A stretch of 27,542 nt of DNA, from positions 1-27,542 of IMG/VR virus record IMGVR_UViG_3300008107_000303, one strand, 5' to 3'. A program made the position numbers and the translations under genes. This stretch comes from a virus. Shown piece after piece: positions 1 through 8,172 of the stretch. The notes under the pieces are model-generated. The model was not told where the DNA came from, ran no database searches, and saw only the letters and a program-made list of their open reading frames with translations. Each line of letters begins with the position of its first letter. The first letter of the stretch is position 1.

Positions 1-2
1 TA

Positions 3-41
3 CCTATATCTTTTGTTGAAGCTAAAGCAAAAGGCAAATGA
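3..41 (+). CDS. 3' end of an upstream gene (partial)
   Basis: The reading frame entering from the left edge gives PISFVEAKAKGK and stops at TGA (39-41). That stop overlaps the ATG of the terminase gene in an ATGA junction, the same 4-base coupling seen between terminase and portal. Only 12 residues are visible, so the product cannot be named. Position suggests a packaging gene such as a small terminase subunit, but nothing in the residues shows this. Confidence 0.4.
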   Translation, partial: PISFVEAKAKGK

Positions 42-2245
42 GTCTATATACCGTCATAAATGATCACATACCCATTCAAGCGAGAGTAAAGCACGAGTGG
101 AAGTATGGATATGACGAGAAGTACGATGTTGTTGTTATAAGCAAGGATGGAACTATAGGTGACATCTACGAGATAAACGGCTTGAAGATAGCCATTCCAA
201 TGTTACCAAAAGGCAACATACCAAACAGTAACAATAGATGGCAGGCACATGAGTATCCGAAAGAGTTGTCGAGACTAAAGACGATCTTTGATTGGAACGC
301 TATGCCGAACGAGTTCAAGGTAAAGTGGGTTGACTACATACAGGGCGAGTTCGAGAAGCGAGAGAACGGATACTGGTTCATAAATAAAGGCGTGCCCACA
401 TACATAACAGGCAGTCACTATATGTACTTGCAGTGGTCAAAGATAGACGTAGGTCTTCCTGACTTCCGTGAGGCGAACAGAATACTATTTATCTACTGGG
501 AGGCATGCAAGGCTGATGATAGGTCTTTTGGAATTACATATGGTAAGATACGTCGTTCTGGCTTCTCTTATATGGGGTCGTCTGAAACGGCGAATATTGG
601 TACTTTAGCGAAGGACTCGAAGATAGGCATACTGTCAAAGACAGGTACTGACGCCAAGGAAATGTTCATAAACAAGGTAGTTCCAATTGTCCGCAACTAC
701 CCATTCTTCTTCAAACCTATCCAGGATGGTAGCGACAATCCAAAGACAGAGTTATCTTTCCGACTACCTGCAAAGCGCATCACTCGCAAGAACATGATCG
801 AGGCAGACACTGAGGAGATAACAGGTCTCGATACTACAATTGACTGGCTGAATACAGCCGACAACTCGTATGACGGTCAGAAGCTATTGCTGCTTGTTCA
901 TGACGAGAGTGGAAAGTGGCTACTTCCAAATAACATTCTAAATAACTGGCGTGTTACAAAGACATGTCTTCGTCTTGGTAGTCGTATTGTAGGTAAGTGT
1001 ATGATGGGTTCCACAGTTAATGCACTTGCTAAAGGTGGACAGAACTTCAAGGACTTATATTACGACTCAGATCCAAATAAACGCAACGCAAACGGTCAGA
1101 CTAAAAGCGGACTGTATAAGTTGTTCATACCAATGGAGTACAACATGGAGGGCTTCATTGATGAGTATGGGCATCCTGTTATAGAGGATCCTGTTAAGCC
1201 AGTAATGGGAATAGATGGCAGGATGATAAAGATAGGAGCCGTTACTTATTGGAACAACGAAGTAGAAGCGTTGAAGCATGATCCAGACGCACTTAATGAG
1301 TTCTATCGTCAGTACCCACGCACAGAGTCGCATGCATTTAGGGATGAGTCTAAGCAGTCGCTGTATAATCTTACAAAGATATACCAACAGATAGACTACA
1401 ACGACAACCTTATACGCGACAGGGTGATTACTCGTGGTGGATTCCATTGGAAGGGTGGAGAGTTAGACAGTGAGGTAGTTTGGACTCCAGATACTCGAGG
1501 AAGATTCTTAGTTACTTGGATACCGCCAAAAGAGCTGCAGAATAAAGTGATTGTGAAAAATGGCAAGCGATATCCAGGCAATGAAGATATAGGCGCATTT
1601 GGATGTGACCCTTATGACATCTCTGGTGTAGTTGGTGGTGGAGGCTCTAATGGAGCATTGCATGGACTTACAGGGTCAGTCATGAGCTCCGACATACCAT
1701 CTAATATGTTTTTCTTGGAGTATATAGCTCGCCCTGCAACTGCTGAGATATTCTTCGAGGACGTTTTGATGGCTTGTGTGTTTTATGGGATGCCTGTACT
1801 TGCGGAGAACAACAAGGCTCGGCTGCTGTATCACTTTAAGAACAGAGGGTATAGAGGGTTTGCTATGAACCGTCCGGACAAGCATATAACACAGCTGTCA
1901 AAGACGGAGCAGGAGATTGGCGGAATACCTAACACTAGCGAGGATATCAAGCAGACGCACGCTGCTGGCATAGGTTCTTACATAGAGCAATATGTTGGCT
2001 ATGATGTTGAGGGGGAGTATAGAGATCCTGACAATCCAGGCACAATGTATTTCAACAGAACGCTTGAGGACTGGGCTAGATTTGATCCATCAAACCGAAC
2101 AAAGCACGATGCCTCCATATCTTCAGGTCTTGCTATTATGGCAATAAGAAGACATACATTTAGAACAGAAACAAAGAAGTCCAAAATTTCCGTATCTTTG
2201 TCGAGATATAATCAAGACGGAAGTTCCAGTCAACTGATCAGATGA
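38..2245 (+). CDS. terL: Large terminase subunit (TerL), DNA-packaging ATPase/nuclease
   Basis: Motor of genome packaging: it docks on the portal, hydrolyses ATP to drive DNA into the prohead and cuts the concatemer. The 735 residues show an N-terminal ATPase with a deviant Walker A (GKIRRSGFS, residues 169-177, no classical GK[ST]). A Walker B follows (LLLLVHDE, 283-290, acidic pair D289/E290), then a likely coupling segment near GSRIVGKCMMGST. The C-terminal RNase H-like nuclease has three well-spaced acids: D524 in GCDPYD, E590 in AENN and D691 in KHDAS. The deviant P-loop and overall sequence resemble terminases of crAss-like and other Bacteroidota phages. The start overlaps the upstream stop, and the end overlaps the portal start by 4 bases. 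A TATCTTTG box lies inside its 3' end. Function is secure from the motif set; family placement is inference. Confidence 0.93.
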   Translation: MSLYTVINDHIPIQARVKHEWKYGYDEKYDVVVISKDGTIGDIYEINGLKIAIPMLPKGNIPNSNNRWQAHEYPKELSRLKTIFDWNAMPNEFKVKWVDYIQGEFEKRENGYWFINKGVPTYITGSHYMYLQWSKIDVGLPDFREANRILFIYWEACKADDRSFGITYGKIRRSGFSYMGSSETANIGTLAKDSKIGILSKTGTDAKEMFINKVVPIVRNYPFFFKPIQDGSDNPKTELSFRLPAKRITRKNMIEADTEEITGLDTTIDWLNTADNSYDGQKLLLLVHDESGKWLLPNNILNNWRVTKTCLRLGSRIVGKCMMGSTVNALAKGGQNFKDLYYDSDPNKRNANGQTKSGLYKLFIPMEYNMEGFIDEYGHPVIEDPVKPVMGIDGRMIKIGAVTYWNNEVEALKHDPDALNEFYRQYPRTESHAFRDESKQSLYNLTKIYQQIDYNDNLIRDRVITRGGFHWKGGELDSEVVWTPDTRGRFLVTWIPPKELQNKVIVKNGKRYPGNEDIGAFGCDPYDISGVVGGGGSNGALHGLTGSVMSSDIPSNMFFLEYIARPATAEIFFEDVLMACVFYGMPVLAENNKARLLYHFKNRGYRGFAMNRPDKHITQLSKTEQEIGGIPNTSEDIKQTHAAGIGSYIEQYVGYDVEGEYRDPDNPGTMYFNRTLEDWARFDPSNRTKHDASISSGLAIMAIRRHTFRTETKKSKISVSLSRYNQDGSSSQLIR
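2193..2200 (+). promoter_or_regulatory. Possible Bacteroidota -7 promoter box inside terL end, before portal
   Basis: TATCTTTG fits the Bacteroidota -7 consensus TAnnTTTG and lies 41 bases before the portal ATG. It is the same octamer found in front of 9040, 9419, 18708 and 19503. It also encodes part of a VSLS peptide in the terminase, and no clear -33 TTTG is present, so it may be coincidental. Confidence 0.35.
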
Positions 2246-4686
2246 GTGAAAATAAAGTAGAACTAAAGGTCTCGGCTACCTCGTTCCCTGACATCAATGC
2301 AACAGCTGCAGTGAAGGACAGCAAGGAATATGGCCTTCAGGTAGCAAGGGCTATAGAGGGGGAATGGTTTAGGCGTGCAGGAAATAGCTGCCGTTATTAT
2401 GACCAATATGCAGAGTTTCATAGGTTAAGACTTTATGCTCGTGGAGAGCAGCCTATTGGCAAGTATAAGAACCTTCTTGCTATTGACGGAGACTTGTCGT
2501 ACTTGAACATCAACTGGGATATCGTAAAGATTGCTCCTAAGTTTGTTGACATCGTTGTAAATGGAATGGCAGATCGTATGTACAAGGTACGTGCTACTGC
2601 ACAGGATGCGATGTCTGCAGAGAAGCGCAACCTTTTCCAAGACATGGTTGAAGCTGATATGGTAGCCAAGGACTTCCTTGAGATGACCAAAGAGCAGTTC
2701 GGTGTTGACGCTTACAATGTAGATCCAAAAGACTTACCAAGGACAGACGACGAGTTAGCTCTGTATATGGAGCTAAGGTACAAGCCGTCTATCGAGATAG
2801 CTGAGGAGATAGCTATAGACAACTTGCTTGAGATGAATGACTTTACAGTTGTTCAGCGTCAGTGCGACAAAGACCAAACAGAGATAGGCGTGTCTGCTGT
2901 CAAGCATGAGTTCCTTTTGAATGATGGCGTTAAGGTTGAGTATGTTGACCCTGCATCAATGGTGTGGAGTGAGACATCAAAGCCTGACTTCTCTGACTGT
3001 TTTTATTTCGGTGAGGTAAAGAACGTACACTATACAGAGCTTCGTAAGATAAATCCAAACCTTACTGACGATCAGCTTAATGAGATACAGCAGTATGGCT
3101 CTGCGTGGTATAGCAACTATACTATCGTCAAGCAGTACTACGACAGCGCATTCTTAAATGAGACTGTAACGCTTCTGTATTTTAACTATAAGACAGAGAG
3201 GAAGTTTGTATACAAGGAGAAGTCAACTAAGTCTGGCGGTAAAAAGGTTATTGCTAAGGATGATACTTTTGTTAATGCTGAGGGTGAAAACTTTAGGGCT
3301 GTTGAGGTTCCAAAAGAGGTATGGTACGAAGGTGTTATTGTCGCTGGTTCTAACTACATATTGAAGTGGAACTTGATGAAGAACATGGTGCGTCCTAAGT
3401 CTCCATCACAGAAAGCACTTCCTAATTATATTATGTACGCTCCACACATGTACATGGGTCGATTTGACTCATTGGTGAAGCGTATGATACCGTTCCTTGA
3501 CAACATTCAGCTGACGCATATAAAGCTGCAGCAGATACAGTCTCGCATGGTTCCTGATGGTGTGTTTATTGACGCTGACGGACTAAATGATATTGATCTC
3601 GGTAAGGGTGCAGCTTACAATCCAGAGGAGGCATTGAAGCTTTACTTCCAGACTGGATCTGTTATAGGTAGATCATATACTCAAGATGGTGACTTTAACA
3701 ACGCACGAGTGCCTATTCAAGAGTTGCAGTCTAGCAGTGGATTCAATAAGATACAAGCACTTATAACTTCATATAACCAGAACTTGAGCATGTTGCGAGA
3801 CGTTACTGGTATCAACGAGGCTCGTGATGGCTCTATGCCACATCCTGACGCTCTTGTTGGAATACAGAAGCTTGCGGCACTCAATAGCAACACAGCTACT
3901 AGACATATACTTGACGGACGACTTTTGATGGTTAGACGACTTGCTCAAGCTCTGTCACTTCGTATTGGGGATGTACTTGAGTACTCTGACTTTAGAGAGC
4001 AGTTTGCTATGCAGATAGGCAAGTATAACCTTGCTATACTTGAGGACATTAAGGACTTATATTTGCACGACTTCGGTATATACGTTGACCTTATGCCGGA
4101 CGAGAAGGAGAAAGAGATGCTTGAGGCAAATATTCAGATATCACTTCAGCGTGACCAAATAGACCTTGAGGACGCTATCGACATCCGTAACGTGAAGAAC
4201 ATAAAGCTTGCGAATGAGCTTCTAAAGATGAAGCGCAGACGTAGGACGGAGGATATTAGAGCTCGTGAAGATCAGCAGATGCAGATGCAGTCACAGATCA
4301 ATATGCAGTCACAGCAGGCTGCTGCTGAGGCTAAGATGCAGTTATCTCAGATGGAGGCTCAAGCTAAGATATCTATCAAGGAGGCGGAGACTAACCTTGA
4401 GATACAGAAGATGCAGATGGAAGTCGAGATGAAGAAGCAGTTGATGGACCTTGAGTTCAGATACAACATGGAACTGAAGGGTATTGAGACTGACGGACTG
4501 ATGAAGCGCGAGAAAGAAAAGGAGAAAGCTAAAGACAAGCGTGTAGACTTACAAGCTACTCGTCAGTCAGAGCTTATTGAACAACGACAGAAAGGTCTTC
4601 CTGCAAAGAGCTTTGAGAGTTCTGGCAACGATATAATCTCAGGTGACGCAGGAGCTTTTGATCTTGAATCATTTATGCCTAAGTAA
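2242..4686 (+). CDS. Portal protein (crAss-like type)
   Basis: Forms the dodecameric ring at the unique capsid vertex through which DNA enters and leaves and onto which the tail assembles. The 814 residues include a segment highly characteristic of Bacteroidota phage portals, RDVTGINEARDGS (519-531), followed by an ALVGIQKLAALNSNTATRH stretch. From about residue 664 a basic patch (KRRRRTED) leads into a long Met/Gln/Glu/Lys-rich coiled coil to about residue 795, probably the barrel-like C-terminal extension pointing into the capsid. The position directly after terL (ATGA overlap) is classic. The length fits large crAss-like portals. The C-terminal tail (AFDLESFMPK) is acidic. I am confident of the role; the coiled-coil interpretation is inferred from composition. 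Confidence 0.9.
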   Translation: MSENKVELKVSATSFPDINATAAVKDSKEYGLQVARAIEGEWFRRAGNSCRYYDQYAEFHRLRLYARGEQPIGKYKNLLAIDGDLSYLNINWDIVKIAPKFVDIVVNGMADRMYKVRATAQDAMSAEKRNLFQDMVEADMVAKDFLEMTKEQFGVDAYNVDPKDLPRTDDELALYMELRYKPSIEIAEEIAIDNLLEMNDFTVVQRQCDKDQTEIGVSAVKHEFLLNDGVKVEYVDPASMVWSETSKPDFSDCFYFGEVKNVHYTELRKINPNLTDDQLNEIQQYGSAWYSNYTIVKQYYDSAFLNETVTLLYFNYKTERKFVYKEKSTKSGGKKVIAKDDTFVNAEGENFRAVEVPKEVWYEGVIVAGSNYILKWNLMKNMVRPKSPSQKALPNYIMYAPHMYMGRFDSLVKRMIPFLDNIQLTHIKLQQIQSRMVPDGVFIDADGLNDIDLGKGAAYNPEEALKLYFQTGSVIGRSYTQDGDFNNARVPIQELQSSSGFNKIQALITSYNQNLSMLRDVTGINEARDGSMPHPDALVGIQKLAALNSNTATRHILDGRLLMVRRLAQALSLRIGDVLEYSDFREQFAMQIGKYNLAILEDIKDLYLHDFGIYVDLMPDEKEKEMLEANIQISLQRDQIDLEDAIDIRNVKNIKLANELLKMKRRRRTEDIRAREDQQMQMQSQINMQSQQAAAEAKMQLSQMEAQAKISIKEAETNLEIQKMQMEVEMKKQLMDLEFRYNMELKGIETDGLMKREKEKEKAKDKRVDLQATRQSELIEQRQKGLPAKSFESSGNDIISGDAGAFDLESFMPK

Positions 4687-4687
4687 T

Positions 4688-4834
4688 ATGAAAAAAGGAC
4701 TGTACGCGAATATACACGCAAAGAGGGAAAGAATAAAGGCCGGATCTGGTGAGACTATGAGAAAGCCTGGAGAGAAAGGTGCTCCTACTGCAAAAGCATT
4801 TAAGAAGGCGGCTAAAACAGCAAAAAAGAAATAA
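4688..4834 (+). CDS. Small basic phage protein (48 aa), unknown function
   Basis: Starts with MKKGLYANIHAKRERIKAG one base after the portal stop; an upstream ATG at 4643 would overlap the portal and is less likely. The 48 residues are strongly basic and rich in Lys/Arg, Gly and Ala, with a GSGETMRKPGEKGAPTAKAF core and a KTAKKK end. I recall near-identical small proteins in many aquatic phage genomes beside packaging and head genes, with no assigned role. The charge suggests nucleic-acid contact or a capsid-interior role, which is inference. Its last 20 bases are almost perfectly repeated at 5062-5081. Confidence 0.8.
   Translation: MKKGLYANIHAKRERIKAGSGETMRKPGEKGAPTAKAFKKAAKTAKKK
4813..4832 (+). 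repeat. Direct repeat, left copy (3' end of 48-aa gene)
   Basis: TAAAACAGCAAAAAAGAAAT matches 5062-5081 at 19 of 20 positions. This copy encodes the KTAKKK end of the 48-aa protein. The two copies bracket the 69-aa gene at 4837-5046. Confidence 0.75.
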
Positions 4835-4836
4835 CT

Positions 4837-5046
4837 ATGAAAAAAATGTCTAAAAAATATCAAGATGTTGGTGGAACAAAAGGTTCTGCTAGAGTAGCAA
4901 GACTACAAAAAAAGGAGGATAAACTTGTCTATAGAGGGAGCAAAGCTGTAGATGAAGGTAGAGATAGGAAGGCTGATAGAATTTTAGGTAGAGCTGCAAA
5001 AGTTGAGAACCGTAAAATCAATCTAATGGTTAAGAAGAAAAAATAA
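4837..5046 (+). CDS. Small basic protein (69 aa), unknown; possibly inserted gene
   Basis: Begins MKKMSKKYQDVGG (MSKKYQ at 4846 is an alternative start) and ends in MVKKKK. It is rich in Lys, Arg, Asp and Glu and looks mostly helical, with no recognised domain. It follows the 48-aa gene by two bases. It sits between two near-perfect 20-base direct repeats, and the right copy would restore an uninterrupted end of the 48-aa gene coupled to the next gene. This suggests the gene was acquired after the flanking pair. It is short, but its position between two convincing small genes and the continuous frame support it as real. Confidence 0.65.
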   Translation: MKKMSKKYQDVGGTKGSARVARLQKKEDKLVYRGSKAVDEGRDRKADRILGRAAKVENRKINLMVKKKK

Positions 5047-5061
5047 TCGTAATTAAACCAT

Positions 5062-5081
5062 TAAAACAGCAAAGAAGAAAT
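5062..5081 (+). repeat. Direct repeat, right copy (leader of 71-aa gene)
   Basis: TAAAACAGCAAAGAAGAAAT differs from 4813-4832 at one base. Read in the frame of the 48-aa gene it again encodes KTAKKK and then TGA at 5081-5083, which would overlap the ATG at 5080 as ATGA. It looks like a stranded copy of that gene's 3' end. Confidence 0.75.
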
Positions 5082-5295
5082 GAGAAAGAATAAGGTAACA
5101 GTAAAGCCATTTGCGTCTGGTGTTGTTCAGAAGTCTGGATATGATTTGAGCTATGGAACTTCAGTATCAAAAGGACCTGTGTCTTTGAATGTAAGTCAGA
5201 GCACTGGAACTGGGTCTAGTCCTGACACTGAAGTCAGTGTTTCTATGTCTATTCCTATAACCAAGAGGATAAAGAATAAGAAAAAGAAGCTATAA
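5080..5295 (+). CDS. Small basic Ser/Val-rich protein (71 aa), unknown
   Basis: The protein begins MRKNKVTVKPFASG and ends in a lysine cluster (KNKKKKL). The middle alternates hydrophobic and Ser/Thr residues (SLNVSQSTGTG, EVSVSMSIPI), which suggests beta strands, unlike the helical neighbours on its left. No family is recognised. Its stop overlaps the next start by one base (TAATG), so it is probably translated with the 101-aa gene. It lies in the portal-to-scaffold interval. A minor capsid or packaged protein is possible but not shown. Confidence 0.65.
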   Translation: MRKNKVTVKPFASGVVQKSGYDLSYGTSVSKGPVSLNVSQSTGTGSSPDTEVSVSMSIPITKRIKNKKKKL

Positions 5296-5600
5296 TGAAA
5301 GACTCACGGCTAGAGAGAGCTGGTGTATCTGGATATAATAAACCAAAGAAAACACCAAGTCATCCTACTAAGTCACATATAGTTGTGGCTAAGGAAGGAG
5401 ATACCGTTAAGACTATCCGTTTCGGTCAGCAGGGTGTTAAGACAAATCAAACTGCTGGGCAGAGAGAAGCTTTTAAATCAAGGCACGCAAAGAATATTTC
5501 AAAGGGCAAACTGTCTGCAGCTTATTGGGCTGATAAGGTGAAGTGGAGTCCATCTAAGACTGCTCAACCTAAAAACAAAAAGTGGATAAAAGGTTCGTAA
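5295..5600 (+). CDS. Small basic conserved phage protein (101 aa)
   Basis: Starts MKDSRLERAGVSGYNKPKKT and carries the segments KSHIVVAKEGD, IRFGQQGV and FKSRHAKNISKGKLSAAYW ending near VKW. I recognise this pattern from small basic proteins found widely in phages and some large viruses and listed as a domain of unknown function; I am not certain of the family number. It is Lys/Arg/His-rich and ends KKWIKGS. It overlaps the 71-aa gene by one base, and a 53-base gap with a promoter-like box separates it from the scaffold-like gene. A nucleic-acid or capsid-interior role would fit the charge but is inference. Confidence 0.78.
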   Translation: MKDSRLERAGVSGYNKPKKTPSHPTKSHIVVAKEGDTVKTIRFGQQGVKTNQTAGQREAFKSRHAKNISKGKLSAAYWADKVKWSPSKTAQPKNKKWIKGS

Positions 5601-5622
5601 ATAGACATATCAAACTTTTTGT

Positions 5623-5630
5623 TAATTTTG
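5623..5630 (+). promoter_or_regulatory. Candidate -7 promoter box before scaffold gene
   Basis: TAATTTTG matches TAnnTTTG and lies 23 bases before the ATG at 5654 in a 53-base AT-rich gap. No obvious -33 TTTG is present. It would start the scaffold and capsid transcript. Confidence 0.4.
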
Positions 5631-5636
5631 TAACAA

Positions 5637-5648
5637 TTTAATTCAAAT
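5637..5648 (+). promoter_or_regulatory. 12-base leader element shared with 8208-8219
   Basis: TTTAATTCAAAT lies 5 bases upstream of the scaffold ATG. The identical 12-mer lies 10 bases upstream of the ATG at 8230. The genes lack Shine-Dalgarno sites, so an AT-rich unstructured leader may help initiation; shared AT-rich composition could also explain it. Confidence 0.3.
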
Positions 5649-5653
5649 CTAAT

Positions 5654-6739
5654 ATGGAAATCAAAGGAATGAGGCTTGTAAACGACGAGCCGAAGTCTAA
5701 GGCAGAAATCGAAGAGCAGTTGCTTGAAGAACATGCTAAAGAGACGCAAGAAGAGATTAAAGAAGAACCAAAGGCAGAAACGCCAGAAGTTATAAATGAA
5801 GAGCCAGTTAAACTAGCTCTTAATGATGAAGACGTTCTTTCATATATTAAAGAAAAAAAGAACCTTGAGATAAACTCTCTCGATGAATTTGATGCTCTTA
5901 TGCAGAAGCGTAATGAGCCTCAGATAGACATTGATGAAGAGGCTCTTGCATACAACAAGTACAAGAGGGAGACAGGTCGTTCTATCGAGGAGTTTATAAA
6001 GCTTCAGAAAGATTGGACGAAAGAAGATCCTGAAAGTACGTTGCGTGAGTTCTATCGTCAACAAGACCCAGACTTAACACAGCGAGAGCTTGAGTACAAG
6101 CTAAGGCAGTTTAAGTATGATGAGGACATTGATGACGAGGACGAGATTGCAGAGAAACGTCTCAAGATGAGAGAAGAGCTTAAGAAGGCTGTTGGTCATT
6201 TCGAGTCTCAAAAAGAACAGTACAAGATGCCTGTCGCGTCGGCAGACAACTTTGTTCCGGAGAGCGAGCGAGAGAACTATAAGTCTTACAAGCAATATAA
6301 GGAGTCGATTGGCGAAGTCGAACAAGAGAATCGTAAGAGGTCTCAATACTTTGCAGAGCAGACTGACAAATTGTTTTCAAGTGAGTTTGAAGGTTTCAAG
6401 TTCAAGCTTGGCGACAAGGACGTTAGTTGGAAGCCAGCAGAGGCTAATGCACTAAAGGATGCCCAGTCTGATGTCAGTAAATTCATCGGACAGTTCTTAG
6501 ATGACAAGGGGTATCTTAAAGATGCAGAGGCATTCCATAAAGCTATTGCTGTGGCAATGAACGCAGAGAGGTTAGCATCTTTCGCATACGAGCAAGGAAA
6601 GGCTGATGGTATCGGTCAGCTCGAGAAAGAGTCTAAGAACATCGACATGGTTCGTGAGACACCAAAGGTAGCTAAGGACGGAGGCATTAAGATGAGGATC
6701 GTAAACGACGGACAGCCAGACTTCAAGATAAGAAAGTAA
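5654..6739 (+). CDS. Acidic scaffold-like protein upstream of MCP
   Basis: The 361 residues are highly charged (many Glu, Lys, Asp), low in cysteine and mostly predicted helical or disordered. The first 60 residues are Glu/Lys-rich (EEQLLEEHAKETQEE). The segment from about residue 100 to 230 has coiled-coil character. The gene lies immediately before the major capsid gene, the usual place for a scaffold, and no separate prohead protease is visible in this window. The motif MRLVND-x-P at residues 6-13 is echoed at the C-terminus as MRIVND-x-x-P (347-355). The final stretch GQPDFKIRK is basic, consistent with a capsid-binding tail. Function is assigned from position and composition; direct homology was not recognised. 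Confidence 0.65.
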   Translation: MEIKGMRLVNDEPKSKAEIEEQLLEEHAKETQEEIKEEPKAETPEVINEEPVKLALNDEDVLSYIKEKKNLEINSLDEFDALMQKRNEPQIDIDEEALAYNKYKRETGRSIEEFIKLQKDWTKEDPESTLREFYRQQDPDLTQRELEYKLRQFKYDEDIDDEDEIAEKRLKMREELKKAVGHFESQKEQYKMPVASADNFVPESERENYKSYKQYKESIGEVEQENRKRSQYFAEQTDKLFSSEFEGFKFKLGDKDVSWKPAEANALKDAQSDVSKFIGQFLDDKGYLKDAEAFHKAIAVAMNAERLASFAYEQGKADGIGQLEKESKNIDMVRETPKVAKDGGIKMRIVNDGQPDFKIRK

Positions 6740-6764
6740 ATAACAAAACAAAAACAAAAACAAA
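6740..6764 (+). promoter_or_regulatory. A-rich translation leader of the major capsid gene
   Basis: The 25 bases before the capsid ATG are almost entirely A and C, with a CAAAAA unit repeated in tandem (AACAAAAACAAAAACAAA), and contain no Shine-Dalgarno site. Unstructured A-rich leaders are associated with strong initiation in Bacteroidota, so this fits a gene needing hundreds of copies per virion. Confidence 0.5.
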
Positions 6765-8162
6765 ATGGCTGGATCTATTACATCGGGTAGCGTATCGCTA
6801 ACCCCAAGTGCAGTTAAGGCGACGTTGTCGTCTAACTACATCTCAACTTTCGACTTGCTCGATCAGTATTTACCTGATCTTGATGAGAAAGAATTTGCTC
6901 GCTACGGAGAGCGTACTATTAGCGGATTCCTTTCTAAGATGTCTGCTGAACTTCCTTCTAACTCTGACCTTATTCGTTGGTCTGAAGAAGGTCGTCTTCA
7001 CACTAAGTATGAGAACGTTTCAACAACAGGTGCTGTATCTTCAGGAACGCAGACTTTCGACATCGGAGCTTCAAACCATAACTTCCGTTTGAATGAGACA
7101 GTTCTTCTTTCTTCTGCTTCAGACAACAAGGCTGAAAAAGCAATTGTAACTGCTATTGCTCCTGGCGGTGATGCTACTCAATTTACTGTAGCATACTACT
7201 CTGCTGCTGTTGGTGTAGGATTCACAAACCCTACTACAGATATTAAGGTGTTTGTTTACGGTTCTGAGTTCAAGAAGGGTGAAAGCGGAATGCAAGGATC
7301 TCTTGAGGCTGAAACTGAAGTATTTCAAGTTAAGCCTGTTATCATCAAGGATACTTTCTCTATCTCTGGTTCTGACATGGCTCAAATCGGATGGATTGAA
7401 GTTGAAACTGATATGGGTCTTTCTTACCTTTGGTATTTGAAGTCTAAGTCTGATACGCGTAAGCGTTTTGACGACAAGCTTGAAATGATGATGATTGAGC
7501 ATGTAAATGCAGACGCATCTTCTGGAGCTGATACATATTTCGGTGCTACAGGTACATGGGGTACAACAGGTTTATTTGAAGCTATCGAAGATCGTGGTAA
7601 CGTATGGTCAGGTGGTACTCCATCTACTCTTGCTGACTTCGATGATATCCTTGAGCAACTTGACGGACAAGGTTCTATCGCTGAGAACACATTGTTTATC
7701 AATCGTGCGTTCTCTTTGGCTATCGACGATATGTTGGCTGCACAGAACTCTTACGGAGTTGGTGGTACGTCTTACGGTTTGTTTGATAACAACGAGAAGA
7801 TGGCATTGAACCTTGGATTCACAGGATTCCGTCGTGGTTCTTATGACTTCTATAAGACTGACTGGAAATACCTTAACGATGCTACTACTCGTGGAGGTCT
7901 TGTTGGTGGTAAAGTTAACGGAGTACTTGTTCCAGCTGGAACTACTAACGTATACGATGAGGTTATGGGTAAACGAGTAGCTCGTCCGTTCCTTCACGTT
8001 CGTTACCGTGCTTCTGAGACTGAAAACCGTAAGTACAAGAACTGGATCACTGGTGGTGCTGGTGGTGCTACAAATAGCGATGTGGATGCGATGTATTGTA
8101 ACTTCTTGTCAGAGCGTGCGCTTTGTACATTGGGAGCTAACAACTTCTTCATCTTCAAGTAA
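6765..8162 (+). CDS. Major capsid protein, HK97-fold, crAss-like type
   Basis: Builds the icosahedral shell. The 465 residues begin MAGSITSGSVSLTPSAV and contain features I associate with crAss-like capsid proteins: GSEFKKGESGMQG (from residue 166), IIKDTFSISGSDMAQIGW, WYLKSKSDTRKRFDDKLE, and a C-terminal GANNFFIFK. Residues about 90-165 form a Thr/Ser/Ala-rich beta segment that may be an insertion in the E-loop region. Codon choice differs from neighbours: arginine is almost always CGT/CGC with little AGA/AGG, and C-ending codons are common, as expected for the most abundant virion protein. It has an A-rich leader and is followed at once by a strong terminator. The call is well supported by sequence pattern and location. 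Confidence 0.87.
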   Translation: MAGSITSGSVSLTPSAVKATLSSNYISTFDLLDQYLPDLDEKEFARYGERTISGFLSKMSAELPSNSDLIRWSEEGRLHTKYENVSTTGAVSSGTQTFDIGASNHNFRLNETVLLSSASDNKAEKAIVTAIAPGGDATQFTVAYYSAAVGVGFTNPTTDIKVFVYGSEFKKGESGMQGSLEAETEVFQVKPVIIKDTFSISGSDMAQIGWIEVETDMGLSYLWYLKSKSDTRKRFDDKLEMMMIEHVNADASSGADTYFGATGTWGTTGLFEAIEDRGNVWSGGTPSTLADFDDILEQLDGQGSIAENTLFINRAFSLAIDDMLAAQNSYGVGGTSYGLFDNNEKMALNLGFTGFRRGSYDFYKTDWKYLNDATTRGGLVGGKVNGVLVPAGTTNVYDEVMGKRVARPFLHVRYRASETENRKYKNWITGGAGGATNSDVDAMYCNFLSERALCTLGANNFFIFK

Positions 8163-8172
8163 GAATAAACTG

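Noticed and set aside
1067-1447. 126-codon - strand frame inside the terminase gene
   Set aside because: The + strand here encodes conserved terminase sequence; the antisense product is a shadow without recognisable domains.
4643-4834. Longer 63-residue version of the 48-aa gene
   Set aside because: Its first 15 codons overlap the portal end, and the recognisable MKKGLYANIHAKR start at 4688 fits remembered relatives.
4819-4860. A-run slippery site for programmed frameshifting between the 48-aa and 69-aa genes
   Set aside because: Both genes have their own ATG and stop, and no downstream stem or tail-chaperone context is present; the A-runs are lysine codons.
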